A stretch of 64,000 nt of DNA, from positions 543,964,358 through 544,028,357 of the forward strand of contig NC_135497.1 of assembly GCF_052857255.1 (NCBI RefSeq), given 5' to 3'. The notes under the pieces are model-generated. The model was not told where the DNA came from. It saw nothing but the letters and a program-made list of their open reading frames with translations, and did not search any database. The first letter of the stretch is position 1. Each line of letters begins with the position of its first letter. Made by a program: the position numbers and the translations under genes. The DNA is from Amblyomma americanum. Its lineage: Eukaryota > Arthropoda > Arachnida > Ixodida > Ixodidae. Shown piece after piece: positions 42,820-53,410 of this stretch.

Positions 42820-43875
42820 GCCATTGGAATCTGAACCTGGCAACGCTTAACGCTAGAACTTTAGCTAGTGAGGCCAGCCTAGCAGTGCTGTTTGAGGAAA
42901 TAGCGGGAATTAAATGGGATGTGATAGGGCTTAGCGAAGTTAGGAGGACAGGTGAGGCGGGCGTATACAGTACTAAAGGACGGACACATACTGTGCTATC
43001 GCGGGTTAGAGGATAGACGAGAACTAGGTGTGGGATTCCTCATTAATAAGGATATAGCTGGCAACGTAGAGGAGCTCTACAGTATTAACGAGAGGGTAGC
43101 AGCTATAGCAATTAGGCTGAATAGGAGGTACAAGCTGAAAGTGGTGCAGGCCTACGCACCCACATCCAGCCATGATGACCAGACCGTTGAAAGTTTCTAT
43201 GAGGACGTAGAATCGGCAGTTAATAAAGTAAAATCGCAGTACACTGTACTGATGGGCGACTTCAATGCGAAGGTTGGCAAGAAGCAGGCTGACGACCACG
43301 CGGTAGGTGACTATGGGATAGGCTCTAGAAATAGCAGTGGAGAGCTATTAGTCGAATTCGCGGATAGAAATAATTTACGGATCATGAATACCTTCTTCCG
43401 CAAACGAGAAAACAGGAAGTGGACCTGGAAGAGCCCCAATGGTGAGATTAAAAATGAAATCGACTTCATACTATGCGCTAAACCTGGCATCATTAAGGAT
43501 GTGGCCGTCCTCGGAAAGGTGCGTTGTAGCGACCACAGAATGGTAAGGTCTAGAATTAGCTTATACTTGAAGAGGGAACGGAAGAAGCTAGTGAAGAAGA
43601 AGACCATTAACGAGTTAGCCATAAGAGGGAAAGCACAGGAGTTTAGGATAGGGCTACAAAACAGATATTCGGCTTTAACTGAGGAAGATGATCTTGATGT
43701 TCATTCAATGCACGATAATCTGACATCAATAATTACGGAGTGCGCAGTAGAAGTAGGCGGTAGGACAGTTCGAAAGAATACCGGGAAGCAATCTCAGGTA
43801 ACGAAAGATCTGATTAAGAAGCGCCAAAACATGAGGGCATCTAACCCTACCGATAGAATAGAACTAACTGAGCTA
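42820..43875 (+). pseudogene. RTE endonuclease domain
   Basis: The first frame reads LATLNARTLASEASLAVLFE and DVIGLSEVRRTGE. After a frameshift near 42960 the next reads YRGLEDRRELGVGFLINKD, VVQAYAPTSSHDDQ, VLMGDFNAKVG (about 43248-43280) and IDFILCAK, ending with VRCSDHRMVRS (about 43520-43555). The catalytic Glu (LSEVR), Asp/Asn (GDFN) and His (SDH) of APE-type nucleases are present. A second frameshift near 43875 separates it from the RT. Confidence 0.9.
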
Positions 43876-45630
43876 TCAATGTTAATAAGCGCCAGGTAGC
43901 CGACATAAGGAAGTTTAATATGGAGAGAATCGAGCATGCTATAAAGAATGGAGGTAGCCTAAAAACAGTGAAGAGGAAACTAGGCATAGGTAAAAACCAG
44001 ATGGATGCATTAAGAGACAAGCAGGGCAATGTCATTAGCAATATGGATAAGATAGTTAACGTAGCCGAAGAGTTCTACACAGACCTGTACAGTAGCCAAT
44101 GTAGTCAGAGCGTTAATGAGAAAGACAGCAGTGCACAGCAATGCGTCATCCCGCCAGTAACGAAAGATGAAGTAAAGAAAGCCTTAGAAGCAATGAAAAG
44201 GGGAAAAGCAGCTGGGGAGGATCAGGTAACAGCAGATCTGTTGAAGGATGGAGGCGACATCGTGCTAGAAAAACTAGCCACCCTGTATACGCAATGCCTT
44301 ATGACCTCGACTGTACCAGAAGATTGGAAGAATGCAAACATTATCTTAATTCATAAGAAGGGAGACGCCAAGGACTTGAAAAATTACAGGCCGATCAGCT
44401 TACTTTTCGTTTCCTACAAAATATTTACTAACGTAATCGCTAATAGAGTCAGGGCAATGTTAGACTTTAATCAACCAAATGATCAGGCAGGCTTTCGTAA
44501 AGGATATTCCACAATAGATCATATTCACACTATCAATCAGGTGATATAGAAATGCGCAGAGTATAACCAACCTCTATATAAAGCTTTCATTGATTACGAG
44601 AAAGCATTCGACTCAGTGGAAACCTCAGCAGTCATACAGGCATTGCGTAATCAGGGGGTAGAAGAGCCTTATGTCAAAATACTGGAAGATATATATAGCA
44701 ACTGCACTGCTACTATAGTCCTCCATAAAGTCAGCAATAAAATTCTAATAAGGAAGGGCGTGAGGCAAGGAGACACGATCTCGCCAATGCTGTTCACCGC
44801 AAGTTCACAGGAGGTATTTCGAGGCCTGAATTGGGAACAGTTGGGAATAAGAATAAATGGAGAATACCTAAATAATCTGCGATTTACTGATGACATTGCC
44901 TTGCTGAGTCACTCAGGAGGTGAACTGTAAATCATGATCAATGAGTTAGACAGGCAGAGCAGATCGATGGGTCTAAAAATTAACATGCAGAAAACCAAGG
45001 TAATGTTCAGCAGCCTAGCAAGGGAACAAGAGTTCACAATTGGCACCGAGAGCCTAGAAATTGTGACGGAATACGTCTACTTAGGGCAGGTAGTGACAGC
45101 TGATCCGGATTATGAGAGGGAGATAACTAGAAGGATAAGAATGGGGTGGAGCGCATATGGCAAACTCTCGCAGATCATGAGTGGCAGTTTACCAACATCC
45201 CTGAAGAGGATACTGTACAACATCATAATCTTACCGGTACTCACCTACGGGGCAGAAACGTGGAGGCTAACGAAAAGAGTTCAGCTTAAGTTAAGGACAA
45301 CGCAGCGTGCCATGGAAAGACAAATGATAGGTGTAACGTTAAGAGATCGGAAGCGGGCAGAGTGGGTGAGGGAACAAACACGGGTTAATGACATCCTAGT
45401 AGAAATCAAGAGAAAGAAATGGGCTTGGGCAGGGCATGTAATGCGAAGGCAAGAGAACCGCTGGTCTTTAAGGGCAACGGAGTGGATTCCAAGAGAAAGT
45501 AAGAGGAGCAGGGGGCGGCAGAAGGTTAGGTGGGCGGATGAGATTAAGAAGTTTGGAGGCAAAGGTGGATGCAGCTGTCAAAGGATAGGGTTAATTGGAG
45601 AGACATGGGAGAGGCCTTTGCCCTGCAATG
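43876..45630 (+). pseudogene. RTE reverse transcriptase domain
   Basis: The frame carries VTKDEVKKALEAMKRGKAAG, PEDWKNANIILIHKKGD, KNYRPISLL, NDQAGFRKGYSTIDHI, then a TAG at 44547-44549, YKAFIDYEKAFDSVE (catalytic Asp), IRKGVRQGDTISPMLF and LRFTDDIALLSHS (FTDD, the RTE version of YADD, about 44880-44915). A TAA follows at 44928-44930. Then come the thumb and C-terminus (LTYGAETWRLTK, WAWAGHVMRR, KVRWADEIKKFGG). The domains are otherwise complete. Confidence 0.9.
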
Positions 45631-45639
45631 GGTGTAGTA

Positions 45640-45668
45640 AGGCTGATGATGATGATGATGATGATGAT
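45640..45668 (+). repeat. (TGA)n tail of the RTE LINE
   Basis: Nine or more TGA units directly at the 3' end of the LINE, as is usual in the RTE clade. The shorter copies at 18.7, 19.9, 60.5 and 61.6 kb end the same way. Confidence 0.85.
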
Positions 45669-45677
45669 GACATCGCA

Positions 45678-45715
45678 TAGAACACGGGCGCCTGAGCGTT
45701 TCGCCTCCATCGAAA
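45678..45715 (-). repeat. SINE part 2, split by the RTE LINE
   Basis: TAGAACACGGGCGCCTGAGC and TTTCGCCTCCATCGAAA continue the SINE body interrupted at 42447. The tRNA-like head that should follow is lost. Confidence 0.7.
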
Positions 45716-45894
45716 CTCAGCGCTCTCAGTGTATTAATTTTCGAGGTGGTACGCGCGAGCTATTGAGCGAACGGAAGTCGCTTACTTCCGTGTGGTCCTT
45801 GCACCCTGGCACGTAGCGTTTATGGTGTTGCCAAGGTGAATCAACCACAATTCTCGGCTGTACTGGTACATCCTCACGTGGGAACGTGCGACGG

Positions 45895-46010
45895 AAAAAT
45901 TTTAAATTGGATTTTGGGGAAAGGAAATGGCGCAGTATCTCACATCTCGGCCGATGCCCAACCGCGCTGTTAGGGAAGGAGTAAGGAGAGACTGAGAGAA
46001 GAAAGGAAAA
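45895..46010 (-). repeat. SINE 3' fragment
   Basis: Minus-strand SINE tail: GGGGAAAGGAAATGGCGCAG, CCGCGCTGTTAGGGAAGGAG and a GAGAGAAGAAAGG block match the 24.8 and 42.3 kb copies. Confidence 0.65.
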
Positions 46011-47685
46011 AAGTCATAGCGTCTCAACTCGAGCCTTTGTAGGGCTCTTTTCAGGTGCCTATCACAGCGTCGAACGCTGTGCGGGCTGGCTAAAATAGAC
46101 ATGAAAAACCAACATAGAAGCCGCATTCCCCCATCGCCAGTGGCAATGAGTTGAATTGCGTGGACAGTACGCATGTTTTCATTGCCGAACGTAGACGAAC
46201 CATGGGTAAGGGAGGCATGGTTCAAATCTAAGAGCAGCGCACCTGAGCAATTGTGTCGCTCAGCTCCACTCACCTGACTTATGCAGCAACCTCGCCAGAA
46301 GGATATGGCGGATAAAACCCACGAATTTGTGTTCATTCAGAAATCCCATATGTCTTTTTGTCACTCCGTTCAAATGCAAAACAGTCGTTTACTGCTGAGA
46401 ACGGTAAAATGAATTTTGTTCACTCATATCATGCCGATATTAGGGCACATGTTGGTACCCACAGTTTACTATTTACTTGGTGGGCTTGAGCTCGAATTAA
46501 AGCAATCGTGTCACGTCTACGCACAGCGACTGTCATTTTATAAACGGCGCCGTGGCCGTTTGCGTTGGGATAGCTTATCTAGGAATAGAAGGCTCATTAA
46601 GGCTAGATATGTTTACCATAATACTTAAAATTTCAAGATTGCAAACGAAAGGCGTACGCGTCCACAGCATTCTGTCTAAGGTAGTTTGGTGCTGGATGGA
46701 TTATTTTAGAAACGCATTTAAACGCTCCCTATTTTCACTGATGATCACTTAAATATTCCAATTACCCGTTCGGAATAATCGTTGCAGTACTCACTTTCGG
46801 TTTAGTGCGTTCTTGTCTCCTGTTCAACGTATTCCACCAATGATCTTTTTGCCAGGTTTTTTCTATCGTTGTCATGTATTTCTTTTTCCTTCCTGCTTTG
46901 ATTCCTGTTAGCATTAATGGCAGGACTGTTCAGTATTTAAGAGCCAACTATACACCATTCTGTTCCATGAAGTAATGGTTGAAGTGAAGTTCTACCGGTG
47001 TTTTCGCGGTGGTATTTGTAACTTATCGCCAAGAGAGACATATGTTGTAAGTATCTATCCGTTTCTCAAACGACGCTCGCAGTTTTCGCAGCGTGCGTGA
47101 CCCTTTGGGCCCGAAAAATTGTTTGCACTGTAGTGCATTGTAGCAGCGAAACTGAGCTAAGTACATTATCTTACAACTGTTGCGGATAACGCTGCAGATA
47201 ATAAAATAATAGAAAAAGCAAATCTGCGTGCACAGCGTCAGGACGGTTCATGTCCACTTGGTGGTGACTTTAAGAACGAAATCTAAGATGACTTGGCCTT
47301 CTGAACTGCATTGTGGTAGAAATAGTGGGCTAAATTCACATCAGCCGGATCAAGACGGAAAAAAATGTAATACAGTCGAAACTGGATATTTCGTACACAA
47401 AGCATATCAGGAAATTGGTCGATATATAAAAGTTGCAACCGAAAAGGTAACTTGCAACCTAGAAGCAAGAATGCATTCCACCAGCACTTGTGATGAGAAT
47501 CTTGCAGCGACGCGCCGGACGCCAGTGAGCTGGCATCGCACCGCTCGCTAGGCTCTGGTATGTCTAACCTGCTAAGCATGGAAGTCGCAGCTGACGGTTC
47601 CTTAGAACTAGCCACTGCCTGTCGTAGGATATCTAATCCTGTAACCAGTACAATATGAATAAAATAACCCGTCGTCAAATTAAGG
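46011..47685. other. No supported gene
   Basis: Mixed-composition sequence. ORFs up to 144 codons (46336-45902 minus) partly overlap the SINE and show no motifs. At 47382, TACAGTCGAAACTGGATATT resembles a pogo-like end, but no partner end was secured. Confidence 0.35.
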
Positions 47686-47875
47686 GACAGTTAACAACCA
47701 CAAAACGCTGCAGCTTTTGTGCATCTGCTTTGCATGCGGGAAGTGCAGGGTTCGATCCCCAGTGCCGTCGGGTACCCACAGGTGGTATAATGGGTACAAG
47801 TTTTTTTTTTACCGGCGTGGCGCCCAGTCTGTCACCGGTGAAATGCTTTAGTAAATTGTTCTTAGACCCAAGCTT
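47686..47875 (+). repeat. tRNA-like-headed retroelement fragment (second family)
   Basis: TGCATCTGCTTTGCATGCGG and GCAGGGTTCGATCCCCAG (B-box region, about 47747-47762), followed by GTGCCGTCGGGTACCCAC, resemble a tRNA-derived SINE or the 5' head of a LINE like that at 42.46 kb. It has no coding sequence. Confidence 0.45.
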
Positions 47876-48474
47876 GTGCAACAGAAATATACGTCATACC
47901 ATGGCGGCCTTTAGCCAAAGCTGCTCTTACGCCGTTGAGATTCATCACCACCACCTTAAACAACGCCTTCGGCAGCGAAGCGAACAAAGCACTCCAGCGA
48001 GGGCCACCGATAGGTTTACTGAAGTAGGCTTCAAAGCAGGGCAGCAATATGTCGTGGAAAATGGGTATAAGAGATCTAAACCCACCCTCAAGCACACCTC
48101 ACGTTCACCTCGTCACACGGATTCAGAGCACTAATGCTGCCAACAGGGCCCTAAGACCGCGCAGCCGTCCAGTCTCTGTGCATGAAACTTCATAGAAGGG
48201 CGTCCCTAAGGCGCGGAGTGCATTTCGATATATTGAGCGACCGGGGAAAATGTTTGCTTATAGTGCGCCTCTTTCCTATACTTTTCACAAGAGTTTCAAG
48301 ATGGTAATCTCTGTGTCTGATATAGTCAATAATTTGAAATATCCGGTTCCGGTATATCTGGATCGGATGTAGTCAGTTGCCGTGTAGCAAACTCAGCATC
48401 TCAAGCGAGGTAACCACGCCTAAAATCAGTTCTCTGTAATGTGCGTCCCTCTTCGGTGCTCAAATCCTGGCTAT
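47876..48474. other. No supported gene
   Basis: Mixed-composition sequence without a recognised motif. Confidence 0.35.
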
Positions 48475-48708
48475 TCACCGCCATCCCGAGGAAACGGAGG
48501 AAACAGCAACAGCTGTAGAACCGCGCCAGCCACGGGTCCAAGCGGCCAGTGGATTCGACGAAGGGACACTAAAGGCCGATGCACTGCTTCCACACAGGCA
48601 CGCGGAGGACTTGAAGAGGGCTGGGTTCCAGGGGTCGTTGAGGAATACCTTAATTTTCGTGATCTTGGCCTGCTTGCTGCGTATCGCTTCGAGCGACGGG
48701 GCTATGTC
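48475..48708 (-). pseudogene. ORF fragment left of the fold-back insertion
   Basis: A minus-strand frame starting DIAPSLEAIRSKQAKITKIK at the target site is open for about 77 codons. Together with 49198-49470 it flanks the inserted element. The frames do not join cleanly across the excised insertion (a TGA and a shift intervene), so if this was one gene it is decayed or spliced. Confidence 0.2.
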
Positions 48709-49182
48709 CATAATACAACATTTTGGGCGAGTTGGTTACCTACATTCATTATTACAGCGCAAAGACGGCACAGAACAAGAAGGGGACACAACAGCGCTGA
48801 CTGTCAACTCAGTTTTATTCGAGACCAGTAGGGTTTTTTATACCACCTGGTGATCAAAACAGGAAAAAACATACAAGAATAGCTGTAGGCATGCGCAAGG
48901 GTACAAGAACGGCGGTTATCCGGCACGTGTTAGATTTTATATCTAGAATGTGAAATATCTAGAATGTAGAATATCTAGAATGTGAAATCTAACACGTGCC
49001 GGATAACCGCCGTTCTTGTACCCTTGCGCATGCCTACAGCTATTCTTGTATGTTTTTTTCCTGTTTTGATCACCAGGTGGTATAAGAAAACCCTACTGGT
49101 CTCGAATAAAACTTAGTTGACAGTCAGCGCTGTTGTGTCCCCTTCTTGTTCTGTGCCGTCTTTGCGCTGTAATAATGAAAAT
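48709..49182. mobile_element. Fold-back element (PLE-like) with 11-bp target duplication
   Basis: Arms of about 190-200 bp (48757-48947 and 48986-49177) are near-perfect inverted copies around a 40-50 bp centre made of TCTAGAATGTGAAATA-type repeats. The outer part GACACAACAGCGCTGACTGT and TTTTATTCGAGAC is laid out like the arm ends of the PLE at 38.85 kb. Both sides carry GGGGCTATGTC (48698-48708 and 49183-49193). No protein is encoded. Confidence 0.8.
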
Positions 49183-49197
49183 GGGGCTATGTCAGCG

Positions 49198-49470
49198 TCA
49201 CAGTGCGCTAGTCTTTAGCGAAACTAACAGACCGGCAATGCCCGCACCTGGGATCGGACATACCACGCCAGAACTGCCGAGGTGCAGCTCAGGGCGAGCT
49301 ACATAACACTCGTAAAAGACGAACACTGCATCGGCCAGTAGACTCAAGATTACAACCGCTTCGTCCCACTCTTCTCGAACGGGGGTCAAGGGTGTTTCGA
49401 ACAGTGCTCCCAAAAGAGATCCAAAGCTGGCCGTTGTCGCGGCCAATATACCGACTCTCAGGAATGCCAA
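49198..49470 (-). other. Hydrophobic ORF right of the fold-back element
   Basis: A minus-strand frame that remains open upstream of 49470 reads LAFLRVGILAATTASFGSLL, then EEWDEAVVILSLLADAVFVF, and later IPGAGIAGLLVSL before TGA. It suggests two or three membrane segments, as in a transporter exon. No family is recognised, and the frame is not supported by splice sites. Confidence 0.25.
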
Positions 49471-49849
49471 AAAGAAACTGCTTCTGAAGAAAATGTGACG
49501 ACTGGGATGACAGAGACCCGTCGTGTTTCTGGAAGAATTCGAGGAGTCTACGAGCGAAGCGTTACATAGTAGATGTTGACGAGAGCCTTGACTACTGCGA
49601 ACACGCGAATTGTGAGTAAAAGGGTCTTGGTGAAACTCTTGTTGGAGCCAATGTTATGGATCTTCTCACGCAGCAGGAACCCATGGAATGATAGCAGGTG
49701 GAAAGTGGTTTGCACCTCTCATTTGCCCCATCCAGAGTTGTGTACCCGAGGTCTTCAATGTAGAAACAACGTAGATATCTGCAGAGCCTTGCGTATCGGA
49801 GCGCTTCGCCAGTAACAGCAAGCGCTTGTCTTTTTCTTTTTCCTTTCAA

Positions 49850-50049
49850 GGAGAGCCAGGGGGATGGTCACTGTTGGTCGGCGTCCCGAACGAATCTGCG
49901 GCAATGTTTCGCAAAGCAGCGTTCTCAGTAAGCTGAAGTGGCATGCAGAAGAGCAATGCGGTGTTTGGCAGTCTGAATAACACTAGGCAGCTGAATCTGT
50001 AGAGAACCTCAGAAAACATGGAATACCAAGCACTTCACCCCATTTAGTG
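49850..50049. other. No supported feature
   Basis: Short intergenic stretch before the LINE 3' end. Confidence 0.3.
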
Positions 50050-51680
50050 GAGGCTACAATAAAATAAGAAAAAAGTTTATTTCTGCATCAGAACGTTGCA
50101 TAAGTGCAAATACAGAGAGAGGTGTCATACCTCAAGTCTCCATCGGCCCCTTCTCTTAGTGAAATTGTAAAAACAGTAAAATAAAAATAACACCATCAGT
50201 TGTCATGCATAAGTAGTTAATTAATGTTGCAAATAATATTAATAGAAAACTAGCAGCTATCAGTACAAACACTTATTAGTGCCGTACAAGAATTAAACAA
50301 TATAAAATCTAAATATTTCAGCTACATAAAGCAAACTGTTACACATAATCATAAAAATAAAGCAACCACTAAAGAAACACAAAAAAGTGTTACTCGAATC
50401 GTCCGTACAATTGCAGACAAAAAAAATGGACCACAGTAGGTGTATTATTCGTAAATCATCTCAGTGGGCACCTATACGCCTCAAGTATGCACTTGTTAGT
50501 CTCTCCTTGAATATGTGCCACGACGAACAGTGTTTAACAATTTCTCATGAGCTGTTCCACAGAGTGAGATCCGTAAAAACAATCGTATTTGTGCACTAAT
50601 TTGTGCGGTTTGGTGGTAGTAGAAACATGTAATTGGCTAACCTTGACAGGTTCCGATTAATCAGACCATCCTTGTTATATAAGACCACTGGAATTGGCAT
50701 ATTGCCATATTTGTAAATAATCATAATGTGAGGGCATCGAACTAAAGAAATAATTGGTAAAATACAATGATCACAGAGGCATCACTGCGATGTATGCTAA
50801 TGGTTGTAATGTGACTGGCTTGATTTTGGATGTGTTTAAAAACAGTGATAAATCTGTGTGGTAGGTTTTTCCCATAACGTGATACAGTTTGATAAGTTGC
50901 TGTGAATGAATGCATAAGGCAAAATTGCCATACACTGTTCCAAAAAGTTCACGTCCGAAGAAGTGTTCTTATTCCGTACGACCATTTAAACGTTGTATGA
51001 GCATGTTCGTAAACTTTAAAATAATGTGAACAATGACACGAAGAAGTGTACACTTATTAGTTTGCAGGAATGTAACGCTGTTCAAAAGTAATCACCAGAG
51101 CAAATGAAAAATCATTACGATACGAACACAATACCATAGCATTTGCTTTAGCTCTGTTAATGTGCGAGCTATAGCGGAGGCCCCGAATATGGTGCAGTGA
51201 AGATGAGCGCCCCACTTTGCCATAAATAATTATTCTAAAACAGCATACTATAGTTTTAGACCAGCATAAGGCGCTTAAAACGACCTTTATAATGCAATCA
51301 TGCCATTAATATCAATTCAAATTAAGAGGGGGCAAGTAGTGATCTTTTGTGGAACTGCTTTCCGAGTCGCCTCTAGTTAGAAAGTTCACCCGAGATACGC
51401 GCATCTTAATGCGGAAAGCATCACACGTAGCAAATAAAAATTCATAATTAGTTTAGTCAAACGCTTTCGTGAGGTCAGTGAATACACTACAAGCATAATA
51501 ACCTTGGTCAATGGCAGTTTTAGTCTTGTCGGTGAAGGTATTGAAGCAAAACTAGGAGAAACACTAGCTCGAAAACTGAACTGGTGCGTGGACAAGTTAG
51601 CAAACCTTGTTAAGTATTTCGTCACGTTAATTTTGAGAACATTTCTCGATAGTCCTACAAAACAAAAAAGCCTGTCGATG
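50050..51680 (-). pseudogene. Minus-strand LINE (CR1/Jockey-like) with RT and C-terminus
   Basis: Around 51540-51430 the minus strand encodes TDKTKTAIDQGYYACSVFTD, then LTKAF and D, the RT palm A region. At about 50690-50470 it encodes TIVFTDLTLWNSS and HIFKERLTSAYL, which resemble the C-terminal LWNSLP...FKxxLK region common in CR1/Jockey LINEs. The tail to 50050 is an AT-rich 3' UTR. The middle and the YADD box are not readable. Confidence 0.6.
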
Positions 51681-51915
51681 CTCATCCCTGAAGAGTCGAA
51701 CTTCAGCCGTAGGTGGTCGCATGACTTCTTAACTGACTTTGTTAGCCGTGTGCAAATAGTGCTTTTTCCAAAGCGGAGTTTAATTAAAAGGTGCATACTC
51801 ATCCCAGAAGAGAGGAACTTGAGCTCTAGGTGGTCGCATGATTTCTTAACTGACTTTTTTGGGGGTGGGCAAACGGTGCTTTCTCTAAAGCGAATTGAAT
51901 ACGAATAGTTTAATT
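51677..51915. repeat. Two-unit tandem duplication of about 118 bp
   Basis: CTCATCCCTGAAGAGTCGAA at 51680 and CTCATCCCAGAAGAGAGGAA at 51798 start two related units. Each has GGTGGTCGCATGA.TTCTTAA and ends in AGTTTAATTAAAA. Confidence 0.75.
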
Positions 51916-52534
51916 AAAAAATGGAATACAAAACGAATCGACTAGTGATTGAACTGAGCCGAATCGGAGGTTTTGGGCTAATATTCGCCACTTGCGCGAA
52001 CATTTTTCAAAACGAGCAATCGTGCGAAACACTAAAGCGCCAGAGAAGATCCTGCTGTGCGGTGCTATAATTAAAAGGTGCAACACTAATTACTACTAAG
52101 CAATCGCACCACGAATCCAGTATATTAACTGTATTACGGCAAAGTGATACACAAAAGATAACCACATTTTCAACTCGCTGACGAAACGGAAACTGGACCA
52201 GTCGACAGCTACGTAGGAGCCATGGCCTCCGAGATCGGGCATGAAAAGCAGGGTTTGCTGATATTGCCTCAGCCCTGCCTCGTCGTCCGCTGTTGAAGGG
52301 TATGCGTGAGCATTTGGCGTTTTAAAGCGAAAGCTTTACTGGCCGCAGGTCGAGCAGTTTCGCGTGATTCCTGGAGAGCCGTGCTGCGCATGCGTGAGGA
52401 GCAGTGAAATACGGCGCATTTCTCTCTCTCGCTCTCTAGTCAAAACTGCGCATGCGCCACTAGTAGCAACAAGGCACAGGTGTACCGGTAGCCCACTGCG
52501 CTGCGCCGCGCCTTTCCTCAAAATGCAACTTTCA
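51916..52534. other. No supported gene
   Basis: Mixed composition with a short CTCT run at 52421-52438. Confidence 0.35.
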
Positions 52535-52630
52535 ATTTTCAGTTTTCTCTTTCTTTACCTCCCTCCTTTATCCCTTCCTTTACAGCGCTGTTCGGGTGTC
52601 CACCGAGATATGTGAGACGGTTACTGTGCT
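52535..52630 (+). repeat. SINE 3' fragment
   Basis: CTTTACCTCCCTCCTTTATC, GCGCTGTTCGGGTGTCCACC and GATATGTGAGACGG match the 3' half of the SINE family on the plus strand. Confidence 0.6.
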
Positions 52631-53284
52631 TTGCGCGCTCGCCGCGCCATCTGGCATGATGTCACACTGCGCGGCTTACCGCCGCGGCCCTTTGGTATGA
52701 CGTCACACCGCGTTCCTCAACGTTGCGTGTGCCTACGCTGGCTTCGCCAGCTGCGTCCCATGCCTGATAACATGTCCAATGATTGAAAAGGAGAGCTCGC
52801 GTGCGCCGCAACGACAGTTGTGTCGTCTTTAATGCGACATCATAGCTAGTCAACCAGACAAACCTGAACTTGCAATCAAGATTAACCAAGGCTAATCATG
52901 CTATGCCTTAGCTTCCGATACGATACGTACATCATGGCATAGCCGTGCTTAGCCACTGCCAATATTGTGATGTGTACCATGCCAGGTAATTCTAATCGCG
53001 GCTTAATGGTACACGGCATCGGTGTCAGTCCGGCATTTCGAAAAGTCGTCGAAGATAAAAATTCAGGGGCACTTTATTGAGCTAAAGTGCGGTGAGGCGA
53101 AAGCCTTTAGCGCGGTGTTGCTGCTTGTGTCAGTGATGTGTGGGTAATATGTTAATTAGGGACACAATGTTTTGTGAATCTGAAATGCTGGAGACACTGG
53201 AGGGCATTTGGGAGGCATCCATCTGATTAGACGCCTCTCTGCAAACACTCTCCAGCTTCCTAGACAAAAAATACCTATGCGTTG
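52631..53284. other. No supported gene
   Basis: Open frames below 75 codons with no motifs. Confidence 0.35.
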
Positions 53285-53410
53285 GCAGGAAGTAGCGTTG
53301 TCGTTAGCACGCTCAGCTGTGGAACGGAAGGACGGTGGTTCGGAACTCGTCGTGCACACAGGTGTTTTGTTTTCTTATGGAGTTGAAGAGTGTCACGACG
53401 GACGGACGGA
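53285..53410 (+). repeat. Possible tRNA-like SINE head
   Basis: GTAGCGTTGTCGTTAGCACG and ACGGTGGTTCGGAACTC have the spacing of A and B boxes of a tRNA-derived promoter. The B box is imperfect (GGTTCGGAA), and no body repeat was matched elsewhere in the window. Confidence 0.3.

Larger units (their letters stand above)
42448..45668 (+). mobile_element. Nearly full-length RTE-type LINE, tRNA-like 5' end, (TGA)n tail
   Basis: The element is 3.2 kb, as usual for RTE-clade LINEs. It is flanked by TGACATCGCA at 42438-42447 and 45668-45677, a target duplication within a SINE. A tRNA-like head (42464-42537) is followed by one long ORF encoding an APE endonuclease and a reverse transcriptase, and the element ends in a run of TGA repeats. 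Two frameshifts and two in-frame stops separate it from intactness, so it is fairly young. Confidence 0.9.

Noticed and set aside
47364..48370. pogo-like DNA transposon
   Set aside because: CAGTCGAAACTGGATATTTC and a GAAATATCC block near 48335 share only a short inverted match, and no transposase lies between.
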